DNA from: Actinomycetospora cinnamomea
GTDB lineage: Bacteria; Actinomycetota; Actinomycetes; Mycobacteriales; Pseudonocardiaceae
Assembly (NCBI RefSeq): GCF_003096675.1
Contig: NZ_QEKW01000019.1
Coordinates: forward strand, 1 to 64,000
Length of the DNA: 64,000 bases
Reading direction: 5' to 3'
Both the position numbers and the translations under genes were made by a program. Below the pieces are notes generated by a model, which was given only the letters and a program-made list of their open reading frames with translations, was not told the DNA's origin and did not search any database. The first letter of the stretch is position 1; each line of letters opens with the position of its first letter. Shown here in pieces: positions 40,506 to 48,086 of this stretch.

Positions 40506-40712
40506 ATGGCCATGACCCTGCGCCTGACCGACGAGGAGTCGGAAGCTCTCCGACGTCGAGCCGAGGCCGAGCAACGCTCGATGCAGGAGGTCGCCCGCGC
40601 GGCGGTTCGTGAGTACGTCGAGCGTCACGAGCGCGACGATGCGGTGGAGCAGGCAGCGACCTGGGTGACCACGAACTTCCGTGAGGCTCTGGACCGCCTG
40701 GGACGGATGTGA
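40506..40712 (+). CDS. Antitoxin of a Doc-type module (RHH-like)
   Basis: 68 residues. MTLRLTDEESEALRRRAEAE, then QRSMQEVARAAVREYVERHE is a ribbon-helix-helix DNA-binding pattern; the C-terminal third is the likely toxin-binding part. Its stop overlaps the Doc start by four bases. RHH antitoxins paired with Doc are common in actinobacteria, unlike the Phd antitoxin of phage P1. Confidence 0.83.
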   Translation: MAMTLRLTDEESEALRRRAEAEQRSMQEVARAAVREYVERHERDDAVEQAATWVTTNFREALDRLGRM

Positions 40713-41098
40713 CGCGGTATCTGTCCCTCGACGAGGTCCTCGGCTTCGCCGAGGCGGCTGTCGGTCACGAACCGCGCGTCCGCGACTTCGGCCTGCTCGA
40801 GTCGGCCCTCGCGCGTCCCGCCACGACCGTTCTCGGTCAGGACGCCTACCCCACCGTGTCGCTCAAGGCCGCCGCACTGCTCCAGAGCCTGTGTGCCAAC
40901 CACCCGCTGGTCGACGGCAACAAGCGTCTCGCCTGGGCGGTGACGGCGGTCTTCCTCGTCCTCAACGGGTCCCCGCCGAAGGTCGACCAGGACGCCGTGG
41001 TCGACCTCGTCGCCGCCGTGGCCGACGGGAGCCTCGAGCGGGTCGAGCAGATCGCGGCCGAGCTCGACCGGCTGATCGCGCCCGGGGAGGGCGGCTGA
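40709..41098 (+). CDS. doc: Doc-type Fic-fold toxin
   Basis: 129 residues. The Fic motif H65-P-L-V-D-G-N-K-R73 (HxxxDGNKR) is intact, preceded by SLKAAALLQSLCAN. N-terminus YLSLDEVLGFAEAAVG and RDFGLLESALARPATTVLGQDAYPTV are typical of death-on-curing proteins, which phosphorylate EF-Tu. Paired with the preceding antitoxin. Confidence 0.88.
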   Translation: MTRYLSLDEVLGFAEAAVGHEPRVRDFGLLESALARPATTVLGQDAYPTVSLKAAALLQSLCANHPLVDGNKRLAWAVTAVFLVLNGSPPKVDQDAVVDLVAAVADGSLERVEQIAAELDRLIAPGEGG

Positions 41099-41166
41099 GC
41101 GGCGGCCCACCGTGGTGGCGGGATCGGAGTGTGGCGCGACGCCGGGATCACACCGACACGACGACG

Positions 41167-41586
41167 TCAGGGCTGCCGGGACATCCAGCCGGCGACGGCG
41201 GCGACGAAGTCCTCGAACTCGCCGAGGTGGTCGAGGCGGCGCAGGACGACGGCGTCGTCGACCGCGACGTACCCGTGGACCAGCGCGTTGCGGAAGCCCA
41301 CCGCGAGGGCGAGCCGGCGGGCGAGGTCCGGCTCGAGAACGCCGTGCCGCCCGAGGATGACGAGGGCGTCCGCGTTGGTCGACGGCGGCCCCCACCCCTC
41401 CGACGCGCAGAGGTGCTGGGCGACGTCGAGGCACGCCTCGATCGCGGTCACGAACCCGTACTTGACCGCCCGTAACCAGGTGCGGTCGTTGCGCCGGGCG
41501 GGCCCCGCACCGGTCTCCGCGCTCAGGAACGCCAGCTCCTCGGTGATCGCGCGGAGCAACCGCCCGACCCGGACCTCATCGACCAC
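41167..41586 (-). CDS. hepT: HepT-type HEPN toxin
   Basis: 139 residues, DUF86/HEPN fold. The RX4HXY toxin motif is present as R99-N-A-L-V-H104-G-Y106 in AVGFRNALVHGYVAV. HEPN proteins of this class are RNases neutralised by the paired nucleotidyltransferase. Overlaps mntA by 11 bases, with mntA upstream. Confidence 0.88.
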   Translation of the reverse strand: MVDEVRVGRLLRAITEELAFLSAETGAGPARRNDRTWLRAVKYGFVTAIEACLDVAQHLCASEGWGPPSTNADALVILGRHGVLEPDLARRLALAVGFRNALVHGYVAVDDAVVLRRLDHLGEFEDFVAAVAGWMSRQP

Positions 41587-41956
41587 GGCGCACGCCCTCC
41601 AGGAACTCGCGGTGGCTGCGCTCGAGCCGGGGCAGCTCGTCGAAATAGATCTTCCTGGTGGTGGCCACCCACCGCACCCGGGCTGGTGGATCGTCGTCGA
41701 ACAGCTCCACCCCGTGCAGCGCGATCCGTCCGGCGATCTCCAGCGGTGCGGTGTCGAGGACCAGCAGGTCCACCCCCGGGGGCAGCGGCACCTCGAACGA
41801 CGCGGGCGCCCACCGGCCCCACCAGGCGGCGACGTCCACGTCGGAGTCGGGCCGCGCGGTGCCGGCCGCGCGGCTGCCGTGCAGCAGCGCGAACCGCGCC
41901 CCGGCCTCGCGCAGGGCGGTGACGATCTCCTGGTGCAGCTCGGGGGCCAGGATCAC
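41576..41956 (-). CDS. mntA: MntA-type nucleotidyltransferase antitoxin
   Basis: 126 residues. Minimal nucleotidyltransferase with GSX10DXD: G27-S28 ... D39-V-D41 in LLHGSRAAGTARPDSDVDVA. In characterised type VII modules MntA AMPylates HepT at its motif tyrosine (here Tyr106), blocking its RNase. Upstream partner of hepT. Confidence 0.88.
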   Translation of the reverse strand: MILAPELHQEIVTALREAGARFALLHGSRAAGTARPDSDVDVAAWWGRWAPASFEVPLPPGVDLLVLDTAPLEIAGRIALHGVELFDDDPPARVRWVATTRKIYFDELPRLERSHREFLEGVRRGR

Positions 41957-42054
41957 GGCGCCGAGTGTGACATGCCCACCGCGACCCGCTCGGTGATCGA
42001 GAGCACCAGGGCGTCGCCCCTGGGTGTGGCGCAGTCGCCGGTGCGTGCCACGGT

Positions 42055-43947
42055 GTGCCCGTGGACGGGTGGGTGGACCTGGACGAGGACGAGTTCATGG
42101 CGCGCCGGGAGCGGTTGCTCGTCGACTACGAGGAGTGGGCACGGTCCGCGGCGCCCTCGGTGGAGCCGGGCTGGGCCGACACCGCCCTGGACTGGAAGTT
42201 CCACTACGGCGACGGTGACCTCACGACGTGGACCACCGCCGACCTGGAGGAGTTCGCGCTGGGCTGGTGCCCGCGCAAGCTCTCGATCCCGGCCGGGGAC
42301 GCCGAGCCGTTCCTGACCTCGGTCGGCACGTTCTTCCTGTTCCTCGCCGCCCGCGGTCTGCTCGGGTCCCGGAGCTCCGGACCGCAACAGTTGCTGTCCT
42401 GGTGCCAACGCCACGTCCGACGCTTCGCCAGGGAGATGGCGGACCCGGCGAACTTCGGGATGGCCAAGAGCCTGTTCGCCGGAGTCGGCGGTCTGGAGGG
42501 CGAGGCGCGCGACGCCGACGACGTGGCCGCCCTCATGGAACAGGTGCAGGGCCTCTCCCCCGAGGAGGTCGGCGCGATCCTCGCCGGCTCCGGGGAGGCG
42601 CCGCGGGTGGGGCCGGTGCGGATGCCGTCGGACGACGAGCGCGCCGCGTCGGCCGCGGCGGCGCCGGTGCTGGTCCAGCTGCGCTCGCTGCACGGGTACT
42701 GCGCCGCTCCGGGGCGGACGCTGACCCAGAAGGGCAACCTGCGGGTCGCCGACGCCCGCGAGCTCGTGGGCCTGCTCGAGACCGGGGACCTCGCCAACTC
42801 GCCGCCGGAACGGTCGGTGCGCTCGGCCGAGGACCTGCCGGTCCTGAGCTGGCTGGTCGAGGTCGCGCTCAAGGCCCGCGTGGTGCGCCGGAACAAGGGC
42901 CGGCTGGTCGCGGTGGCGGCGTGGGAGCGCCTCGAGGCGGTCGAGTCGCTCGACCGGATCGTCGACGCCGCCCTGGACGTCGGGCTCGGCGGCCCGCGGT
43001 ACGACATCGGCGCGTTCGGCCAGGTGTCGAGTCTGGTCGACGGCGGTTGGCGGCAGGTGCTCTTCGGTCTGCTCGACGCGGAGACGGCCGGGGTGCCGGT
43101 CGAGATCGACGAGGCCGTCGAGGACGTCCTCGAGATCGCCGGGAACGCCCTGCGGGGCGGCCACCACCTTCTGCAGATGCTCGGCGAGGGGCGGGTCCGG
43201 CGGCAGTTCGAGCGACTCGAGCAGCTCGGCGTCCTCACCCAGGAGGGCGTCGAGATCGAGACGGACGACATCGGCCTGCCGGAGCCCACCGGCGGGCAGG
43301 CCCGCCTCACCCCGGCCGGGATCGCGGTGACCGCGCGGCTGCTCGAGGAGGACGGGGTCGTGGTCTCCACCCGTTCCGACCCGGCCACGGCCGACGCCGA
43401 GGAGATCGTCGCCCTCGCCGAGCAGATCGCCCCGGAGGCCTGGGTCGAGGACGCGACGGCGTGGGCGGCCGCGCGGGGCGAACGGGCTGCGGCCGAGCTC
43501 GGCGAGGCCCTGGCCGACGGCGGGCGGGAGGCGCTGACCGTCCTCGCCGTCGCCGTCCACCTGGAGACCGTCCTCGGGGACCGGGCCGAGGTCGCCGTCC
43601 GGCAGATGCTCGGCGGGCGCTGGGACGGGGTCGCGGTCAACTGGCTCGCCGAGCGCGGTGACACCGAGCTGGTCGACCGCGATCCGCAGCGGGGCCTCGC
43701 CGGGATCGCCGACGTCCTCGGCGTCCTGCTCGACACCGAGGGCCCCGAGGCCGTCGTGGCGGGGATCGATCACGGGGAGCCCCCGCACGCCGTCATCGAG
43801 ACCCTCGACCGGCTGTGGCGCCTGGAGCACGTGAGGACCGGTGAGCTCCTCGAGGTCGTCGGGCGCCACCACCCTGACAAGGCCGTGGCCAAGCACGCCC
43901 GCAAGGTGCTGGCGAAGCACCGGAGCCGGGCCGGGAGCCGCGGCTGA
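42055..43947 (+). CDS. Uncharacterised 630-residue protein
   Basis: GTG start at 42055 (or 42061). N-terminal 130 residues include WKFHYGDGDLTTWTTADLEEF and ALGWCPRKLSIPAGD, a pattern found in uncharacterised actinobacterial proteins, with FLFLAARGLL after it. The central part (about 200-420) has winged-helix-like helical stretches (LPVLSWLVEVALKARVVRRNKGRLV; FERLEQLGVLTQ). The C-terminal part (about 470-630) is a run of helices like alpha-solenoid repeats and ends in a basic tail. No membrane segment, no nuclease or ATPase motif. Sits between toxin-antitoxin modules; function unknown. Confidence 0.7.
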   Translation: MPVDGWVDLDEDEFMARRERLLVDYEEWARSAAPSVEPGWADTALDWKFHYGDGDLTTWTTADLEEFALGWCPRKLSIPAGDAEPFLTSVGTFFLFLAARGLLGSRSSGPQQLLSWCQRHVRRFAREMADPANFGMAKSLFAGVGGLEGEARDADDVAALMEQVQGLSPEEVGAILAGSGEAPRVGPVRMPSDDERAASAAAAPVLVQLRSLHGYCAAPGRTLTQKGNLRVADARELVGLLETGDLANSPPERSVRSAEDLPVLSWLVEVALKARVVRRNKGRLVAVAAWERLEAVESLDRIVDAALDVGLGGPRYDIGAFGQVSSLVDGGWRQVLFGLLDAETAGVPVEIDEAVEDVLEIAGNALRGGHHLLQMLGEGRVRRQFERLEQLGVLTQEGVEIETDDIGLPEPTGGQARLTPAGIAVTARLLEEDGVVVSTRSDPATADAEEIVALAEQIAPEAWVEDATAWAAARGERAAAELGEALADGGREALTVLAVAVHLETVLGDRAEVAVRQMLGGRWDGVAVNWLAERGDTELVDRDPQRGLAGIADVLGVLLDTEGPEAVVAGIDHGEPPHAVIETLDRLWRLEHVRTGELLEVVGRHHPDKAVAKHARKVLAKHRSRAGSRG

Positions 43948-43954
43948 GTGCCGA

Positions 43955-44488
43955 TCAGCGCGGGTCCGGGAACAGGACCGTGGCCAGGTGGCGCCGCCGG
44001 CGCGTGCCGTCCTCGTCGCGGAGTGCCCGGTAGGGGGCCACGGCGGAGCGGAGGTCGGCGACGAGACGCTCCGTCTCCTCGTCGGTCAGCCACAACGCCG
44101 CGCTGCGGAAGCCGAAGGTCTCGTCCTCGAGGCTTTCGGGAGCGTCGTCGACGAACTGCTCGAATCCGGCGGAGAGCCCGGCGAGGAAGGCGGTGAACGC
44201 CTCGCGGACCTCGCCCGCGTCCATCCGGGCCGCGTCCTCCCGGCCGACGTCGACGGCGCCCTCGCGCAGCGCGTAGGTCCGCTCCACCGCGCCACGGATG
44301 CGGCGCTCGGCGACGACCTCGAGCGCCTCGCCCTCGACCAACCGCGCGATCTGGCGGTAGAGGGTCGCCGCCGGGACGTCGGGCAGCTCGTGGTGCAGCT
44401 GCGCGGTGGTCCGGGTCCGGTCGCCCAGGAGCGCGCGCACGATCCGCATCCGTACCGGGTGCATCAGCAGGTCGGGCCGTGCTCCCAT
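43955..44488 (-). CDS. ArsR/PadR-like HTH transcriptional regulator
   Basis: 177 residues from the ATG at 44488 (GAGGACGG upstream). Winged-helix at about 5-70: LLMHPVRMRIVRALLGD, AQLHHELPDVPAATLYRQIARLVE. The rest is a helical domain with DAGEVREAFTAFLAGLSAGFEQF. Divergent from the hydrolase gene, with a perfect inverted repeat inside that promoter, so it likely represses it and itself. Confidence 0.83.
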   Translation of the reverse strand: MGARPDLLMHPVRMRIVRALLGDRTRTTAQLHHELPDVPAATLYRQIARLVEGEALEVVAERRIRGAVERTYALREGAVDVGREDAARMDAGEVREAFTAFLAGLSAGFEQFVDDAPESLEDETFGFRSAALWLTDEETERLVADLRSAVAPYRALRDEDGTRRRRHLATVLFPDPR

Positions 44489-44504
44489 GCGACCGTCCTC
44501 ACGA

Positions 44505-44533
44505 TTGACAATGTTCTCAGCAGTGAGAAAGAT
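44505..44533 (+). promoter_or_regulatory. Hydrolase promoter with TTCTCA-gcag-TGAGAA operator
   Basis: TTGACA (44505-44510) is an ideal -35 box; AAAGAT (44528-44533) is a weak -10 at 17-base spacing. The perfect inverted repeat TTCTCA-GCAG-TGAGAA (44514-44529) lies between them, so a bound repressor would block the polymerase. The HTH gene faces away from it, 26 bases from its own ATG. Confidence 0.72.
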
Positions 44534-44577
44534 AGCGGCTGCTCGCCACGAGGGCGAGCGCGACATCCGGAGGGCCC

Positions 44578-45543
44578 ATGACCGCCGCCGCCCACGAGCT
44601 GAGCTTCGCCTCCGACGGGCACACCCTGGTGGGCTCGCTGCTCCTGCCCGGCGACGCCCGACGTCCCGCGGCCGCCGTGCTCCTGCTGCCCGGGTCCGGA
44701 CCGGTCGACCGGGATTCGGACCACCCCCGGGCCCGGCTCGGCGTCACCCGACTCCTCGCCGAGGCCCTCGCCGACGCCGGTATCGCGTCCTTCCGCTACG
44801 ACAAGCGCGGCGTCGGCGCGAGCACCGGCGAGTTCCTCCGGGTCGGCTTCGACGACAACGCCGCCGACGCCCGCGCCGCGCTCGCCACCCTCTCGGCGCA
44901 GCCGGAGATCGACGCGCAACGGATCGTGGTCCTGGGCCACAGCGAGGGCGCGTTCCACGCCGTACCGCTGGGCCTCGACCCGGTGGCCGGGCTCGTCCTC
45001 CTCGCCGGCGCCGCCGGCCCGGCCGAGGACGTGGTGCGTTACCAGGCCCGCGCGGTGATCGAGGTGCTCCCCGCGCCGGTGCGCGCGCTCCTGCGGCTCC
45101 TGCCCGTCGACGTCGGCGCACAGCACCGCAAGAAGCTCGACGCGCTGCGCGCGACCACCACGGACGTCACGGGGTGGGGTCCGACGCGCACCAACGCGAG
45201 GTGGTGGCGTGAGTTCCTCGCCGCCGACCCGCGCCCCCAGCTCGCCGCGCTCGACGTTCCCGTCCTCGCGATCACCGGGGACCACGACGTCCAGGTCGAC
45301 CCGGCGGACGCGGAGGCCATCGCGACCCTCGTCGCGCGGGGCGAGTCCTACCGTGCTCCTAGGGTGACCCACATCCTGCGGCGCACCCCGCGGGCGGTGG
45401 GGCCCTGGGCCTACCGGCGCCAGCTCGCCGCGCCTCTCGCCGCCGACGTCGTCGACCGGGTCGTCGCCTTCGTCCGCCGCGTCGGCGCCGAGCACGCGGA
45501 CGGGGTCGAGCGGACGGGTCAGGCGCGCTGCAGCAGCAGGTAG
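44578..45543 (+). CDS. Alpha/beta hydrolase
   Basis: 321 residues. N-terminus HTLVGSLLLPGDARRPAAAVLLLPGSGP with the oxyanion region; nucleophile in VVLGHSEGAF (G-H-S-E-G); Asp in ITGDHDVQVDP; His in APRVTHILRR. Resembles peptidase S15/esterase-like hydrolases (FrsA/EstD type). Regulated by the divergent HTH protein. Its last 25 bases overlap the convergent methyltransferase gene, so the C-terminal tail (HADGVERTGQARCSSR) may be an extension of the original end. Confidence 0.87.
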   Translation: MTAAAHELSFASDGHTLVGSLLLPGDARRPAAAVLLLPGSGPVDRDSDHPRARLGVTRLLAEALADAGIASFRYDKRGVGASTGEFLRVGFDDNAADARAALATLSAQPEIDAQRIVVLGHSEGAFHAVPLGLDPVAGLVLLAGAAGPAEDVVRYQARAVIEVLPAPVRALLRLLPVDVGAQHRKKLDALRATTTDVTGWGPTRTNARWWREFLAADPRPQLAALDVPVLAITGDHDVQVDPADAEAIATLVARGESYRAPRVTHILRRTPRAVGPWAYRRQLAAPLAADVVDRVVAFVRRVGAEHADGVERTGQARCSSR

Positions 45544-46355
45544 CCGTAGTTCCGGTCCAGCGTGTTCTCCGGCACCAGGGTCATCACCAGCGGTCGCAGC
45601 CCGACGCCTTCCATCGCCGTCCAGAACTCCTCGAGGCGGTAGGTCGTCATGTTGGCGTGGAAGTACCGGTAGTTGCGCCGCGGCGAGGTGGTGCTCGCCG
45701 ACCCGGTGCTGTACTTGATCTGCACGAACGCGAGCCCGCCGGGGCGCAGCAGCTCGGCGGCCAGGCGCATCACGCGCAGTCCGTACTCCGGGCTGGGCAC
45801 GAGCTCGAGCACGTAGAGGCAGACGACGAGGTCGACCGAGCCCGCCGGGACGTGGTCCCGCACGGTCTCCGGCGCCCCGACGTCGACCACGACCTCGGTC
45901 ACCGGCGTCGCGCACGTCTCGGCGATCCGGCGGGAGGCCTCGGCGGGGGAGTCGGGGTTGATGTCGAGGGCGATGAACCGCTGCGCGCGGGGCGCGAGGT
46001 GCACGGCGTTGGCCCCGCCGCCGACGCCCCACTCGAGGACGCATCCCAGGTCGGGGGCGCCGCCGACGGTGGCCGCCAGCCGGTCGAACAGGGCGAGGTG
46101 CTCGGCGCCGATCGCGTCGAAGCGCTCGCGGTCGATGACCGAGCCCCCGCGCCAGTGCGACTGGTCGCTCCACCGCGGGTCGTCGCGGTCGGCCCAGTAC
46201 TCGGCGGCGTCGGCGATGAGGCGACCCTCGGTGTGTCGTGCCCCGACCGCGCCCAGGGTGCGCTCGTAGAGTTCGCGGGTCCGCTCCCGCTCGCGATGGA
46301 GCCGGCGGTGGATGCGCGCGAGCGCCCTGCCCGGTTTCGGCTGCTTTGTCAGCAC
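45519..46355 (-). CDS. SAM-dependent methyltransferase
   Basis: 278 residues. Class I fold: motif I CVLEWGVGGGANAVHLAPRAQRF, then FIALDINPDSPAEAS, VVVDVGAPETV, and SVDLVVCLYVLELVPSPEYGLRVMRLAAELLRPGG. The N-terminal region is basic and helical (ARIHRRLHRERERTRELYERTLG). EW-G-GGANA differs from the standard D/E-G-G form but is common in methyltransferases near glycan genes. Substrate unknown. Confidence 0.82.
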   Translation of the reverse strand: MLTKQPKPGRALARIHRRLHRERERTRELYERTLGAVGARHTEGRLIADAAEYWADRDDPRWSDQSHWRGGSVIDRERFDAIGAEHLALFDRLAATVGGAPDLGCVLEWGVGGGANAVHLAPRAQRFIALDINPDSPAEASRRIAETCATPVTEVVVDVGAPETVRDHVPAGSVDLVVCLYVLELVPSPEYGLRVMRLAAELLRPGGLAFVQIKYSTGSASTTSPRRNYRYFHANMTTYRLEEFWTAMEGVGLRPLVMTLVPENTLDRNYGYLLLQRA

Positions 46356-46478
46356 TTGACCGATTCTGGCACAGCTCTCCGACCGTGATCAGCCGGCCCG
46401 CTCGACCCCGCGACATCGTCTCCCGCCCGAACGCCGCTCACTGCATCCAGCATCGGCCCATCGCCAACATCTTGGTGG

Positions 46479-46490
46479 TACCGTCACTGC
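46479..46490 (+). promoter_or_regulatory. Leaderless-type -10 box (TACCGT-N6-ATG)
   Basis: TACCGT at 46479-46484 ends six bases before the antitoxin ATG at 46491. GGTACC at 46477-46482 forms a small palindrome overlapping it. Confidence 0.48.
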
Positions 46491-46733
46491 ATGAGTGGGA
46501 CGTACCCCATCACGATGGGCGATCGCGGCCGGCTGGTCGTCCCACGCGAGGTCCGGGAGCGCCACGGTCTGCACGCAGGGTCGTCGCTCCTGCTGGTCGA
46601 GACCGCGCGCGGGCTGGTGGTGGCCACCCGGGAGCAGGCGAAGCGTCTCGTCCGGGAAGATCTCACGGGGGCGAGCCTCGTCGAGGAGCTGATCTCCGAG
46701 CGCCGTCGCGAGGCGGCGGAGGACGATCGGTGA
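46491..46733 (+). CDS. AbrB/MazE-fold antitoxin
   Basis: 80 residues. SpoVT-AbrB swapped-hairpin domain: YPITMGDRGRLVVPREVRERHGLHAGSSLLLVET, followed by a helical toxin-binding tail rich in Arg and Glu. Stop overlaps the PIN-domain gene start by four bases. Acts as VapB-like antitoxin. Confidence 0.86.
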   Translation: MSGTYPITMGDRGRLVVPREVRERHGLHAGSSLLLVETARGLVVATREQAKRLVREDLTGASLVEELISERRREAAEDDR

Positions 46734-47095
46734 ACCTGTTCGACTCGTCGGCGCTGCTCTGTTTCCTGCAGGGCGAGCACGGCGCCGCCGTGGTCGAGGA
46801 AGCCCTCGAGGAGGGCGGCCGGTGCAGTGCGGTGAACTGGTCGGAGACCGCGCAGAAGGTGCTCGGGCGTTCCGGTGACTGGGAGCTGGCGCGCGGGCTG
46901 CTGCTCAGCTTCGCCGTGGAGGTGGAGCCGGTGCTCGCCGTCGACGCGGAGCGGGCCGCGCACCTGTGGCGGCGGGGAGAGGGACTGTCGCTCGCGGACA
47001 GGGTCTGCCTCGCCACCGGCGAGCGCCTGAACGCGACGATCTGGACCGCGGACGCCACGTGGGGCGAGTCGCCGAGAGTCCGTCAGGTCCGTTGA
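46730..47095 (+). CDS. PIN-domain toxin
   Basis: 121 residues. NLFDSSALLCFLQGE with the first Asp, NWSETAQKV with Glu, LSLADRVCLATGERL with Asp and IWTADATW with the last acidic residue. A VapC-like RNase paired with the AbrB antitoxin. Its 3' end overlaps the convergent YiiX-like gene by 13 bases. Confidence 0.86.
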   Translation: MNLFDSSALLCFLQGEHGAAVVEEALEEGGRCSAVNWSETAQKVLGRSGDWELARGLLLSFAVEVEPVLAVDAERAAHLWRRGEGLSLADRVCLATGERLNATIWTADATWGESPRVRQVR

Positions 47096-48060
47096 GCGAC
47101 CGGCGCGACCTTGCGCAGCGTCCCCTGCCCGAAGGCGGCCCAGAGCATGCGCGGGGTGACGAGGCCGTGGGGGATCGGGTCGTCGCGGCCCGGCAGGTCG
47201 GGTGCCACCGGCGGCACGACGAGCGGCTCGGGGACGCTCGGGCCGCCGACGACGTCGTCGCCGAGCACCCCGACCGATCGCGTGACCGCCGTGACGGCCT
47301 GCACGAGGAAGTCCTGGTCCCGCGCCGCGAGGATCCCCATCAGCTCGGTCGCGGCGCGCCACTCGTCGACGCGTATCCCGTCGATCTCGTCGTCGAAGAG
47401 CCGCAGGAGCCACGCGAACCACCACGACTCGTCGATCGCGTCGCCGATGCCGTGCCCGGTGCCCTGCGGCGGGATCATCTCGCCGCGGGTGAAGGTCCTT
47501 CCATAGGCGTTGGCCACGAGCTCGGCGCAGTAGTAACTGGGCCGGCGGGCGCTCGGCGCCAGGGCCGTCGCGACCCTTGCGGCCGCCGTGAAGATGCTCT
47601 CGGCCAGCTCGGGGTCCCGGGCCCGCAGCTCGACCGAGCGCAGCGCGGCGGCCACGGTGACGAGCTTGGTGAACGAGAAGGCGCCCTCCTCGCCGGCCTG
47701 CTCCCGGAAGCGCGCCAGGTAGCCCAGCGCCCGCCCGCGCATCGGGTCGGACATGGGGATGCAGTACAGGTCGCGGTGGTGTCGCCAGAAGGTCGGGAAC
47801 GCGTCCCAGCGGACGCCGCCGATGTCGATCTCGCCGTCGTCGGGGATGTCCTTGGCGAGCGCGCTGGCGAGGTGTGTGGCCGGGAGGTCCTCGCGGTCGT
47901 CCGTGCGCACGGCGATCCCCGAGTGGGAGAACACCGTGCCGTCGAGCTTGGTCATCAGCTCGCCCAGCGGCTCGCCGGGAATCCGTGTCACGAGGAGTAA
48001 GTCCCCCGGGCGCACCTCGTGTGGCTCCACGGCCCCGAAGGTCGTACGTTCTTCACCCAC
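47083..48060 (-). CDS. YiiX-like permuted papain-fold protein
   Basis: About 325 residues with the GTG at 48060; an ATG at 48093 would overlap the start of the divergent regulator gene. HEVRPGDLLLVTRIPG begins the domain, FSHSGIAVRTDD carries the His, and PSYYCAELVANAYG the Cys, as in permuted NlpC/P60-like cysteine peptidases or amidases of the YiiX/YebB type. The C-terminal 120 residues are unusual and Pro-rich. Predicted soluble; substrate could be a peptide or lipid amide. Confidence 0.72.
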   Translation of the reverse strand: MGEERTTFGAVEPHEVRPGDLLLVTRIPGEPLGELMTKLDGTVFSHSGIAVRTDDREDLPATHLASALAKDIPDDGEIDIGGVRWDAFPTFWRHHRDLYCIPMSDPMRGRALGYLARFREQAGEEGAFSFTKLVTVAAALRSVELRARDPELAESIFTAAARVATALAPSARRPSYYCAELVANAYGRTFTRGEMIPPQGTGHGIGDAIDESWWFAWLLRLFDDEIDGIRVDEWRAATELMGILAARDQDFLVQAVTAVTRSVGVLGDDVVGGPSVPEPLVVPPVAPDLPGRDDPIPHGLVTPRMLWAAFGQGTLRKVAPVAQRT

Positions 48061-48086
48061 CGTTATCGATGTCCCCGGGGGGTCGC

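Noticed and set aside
41953-43920. Minus-strand frame of 655 codons
   Set aside because: Antisense of the 630-residue protein, whose own frame has better codon bias and protein-like composition.
37945-47095. Prophage or integrative element
   Set aside because: No integrase, transposase, tRNA end, or direct terminal repeats seen inside the window; only toxin-antitoxin genes point that way.
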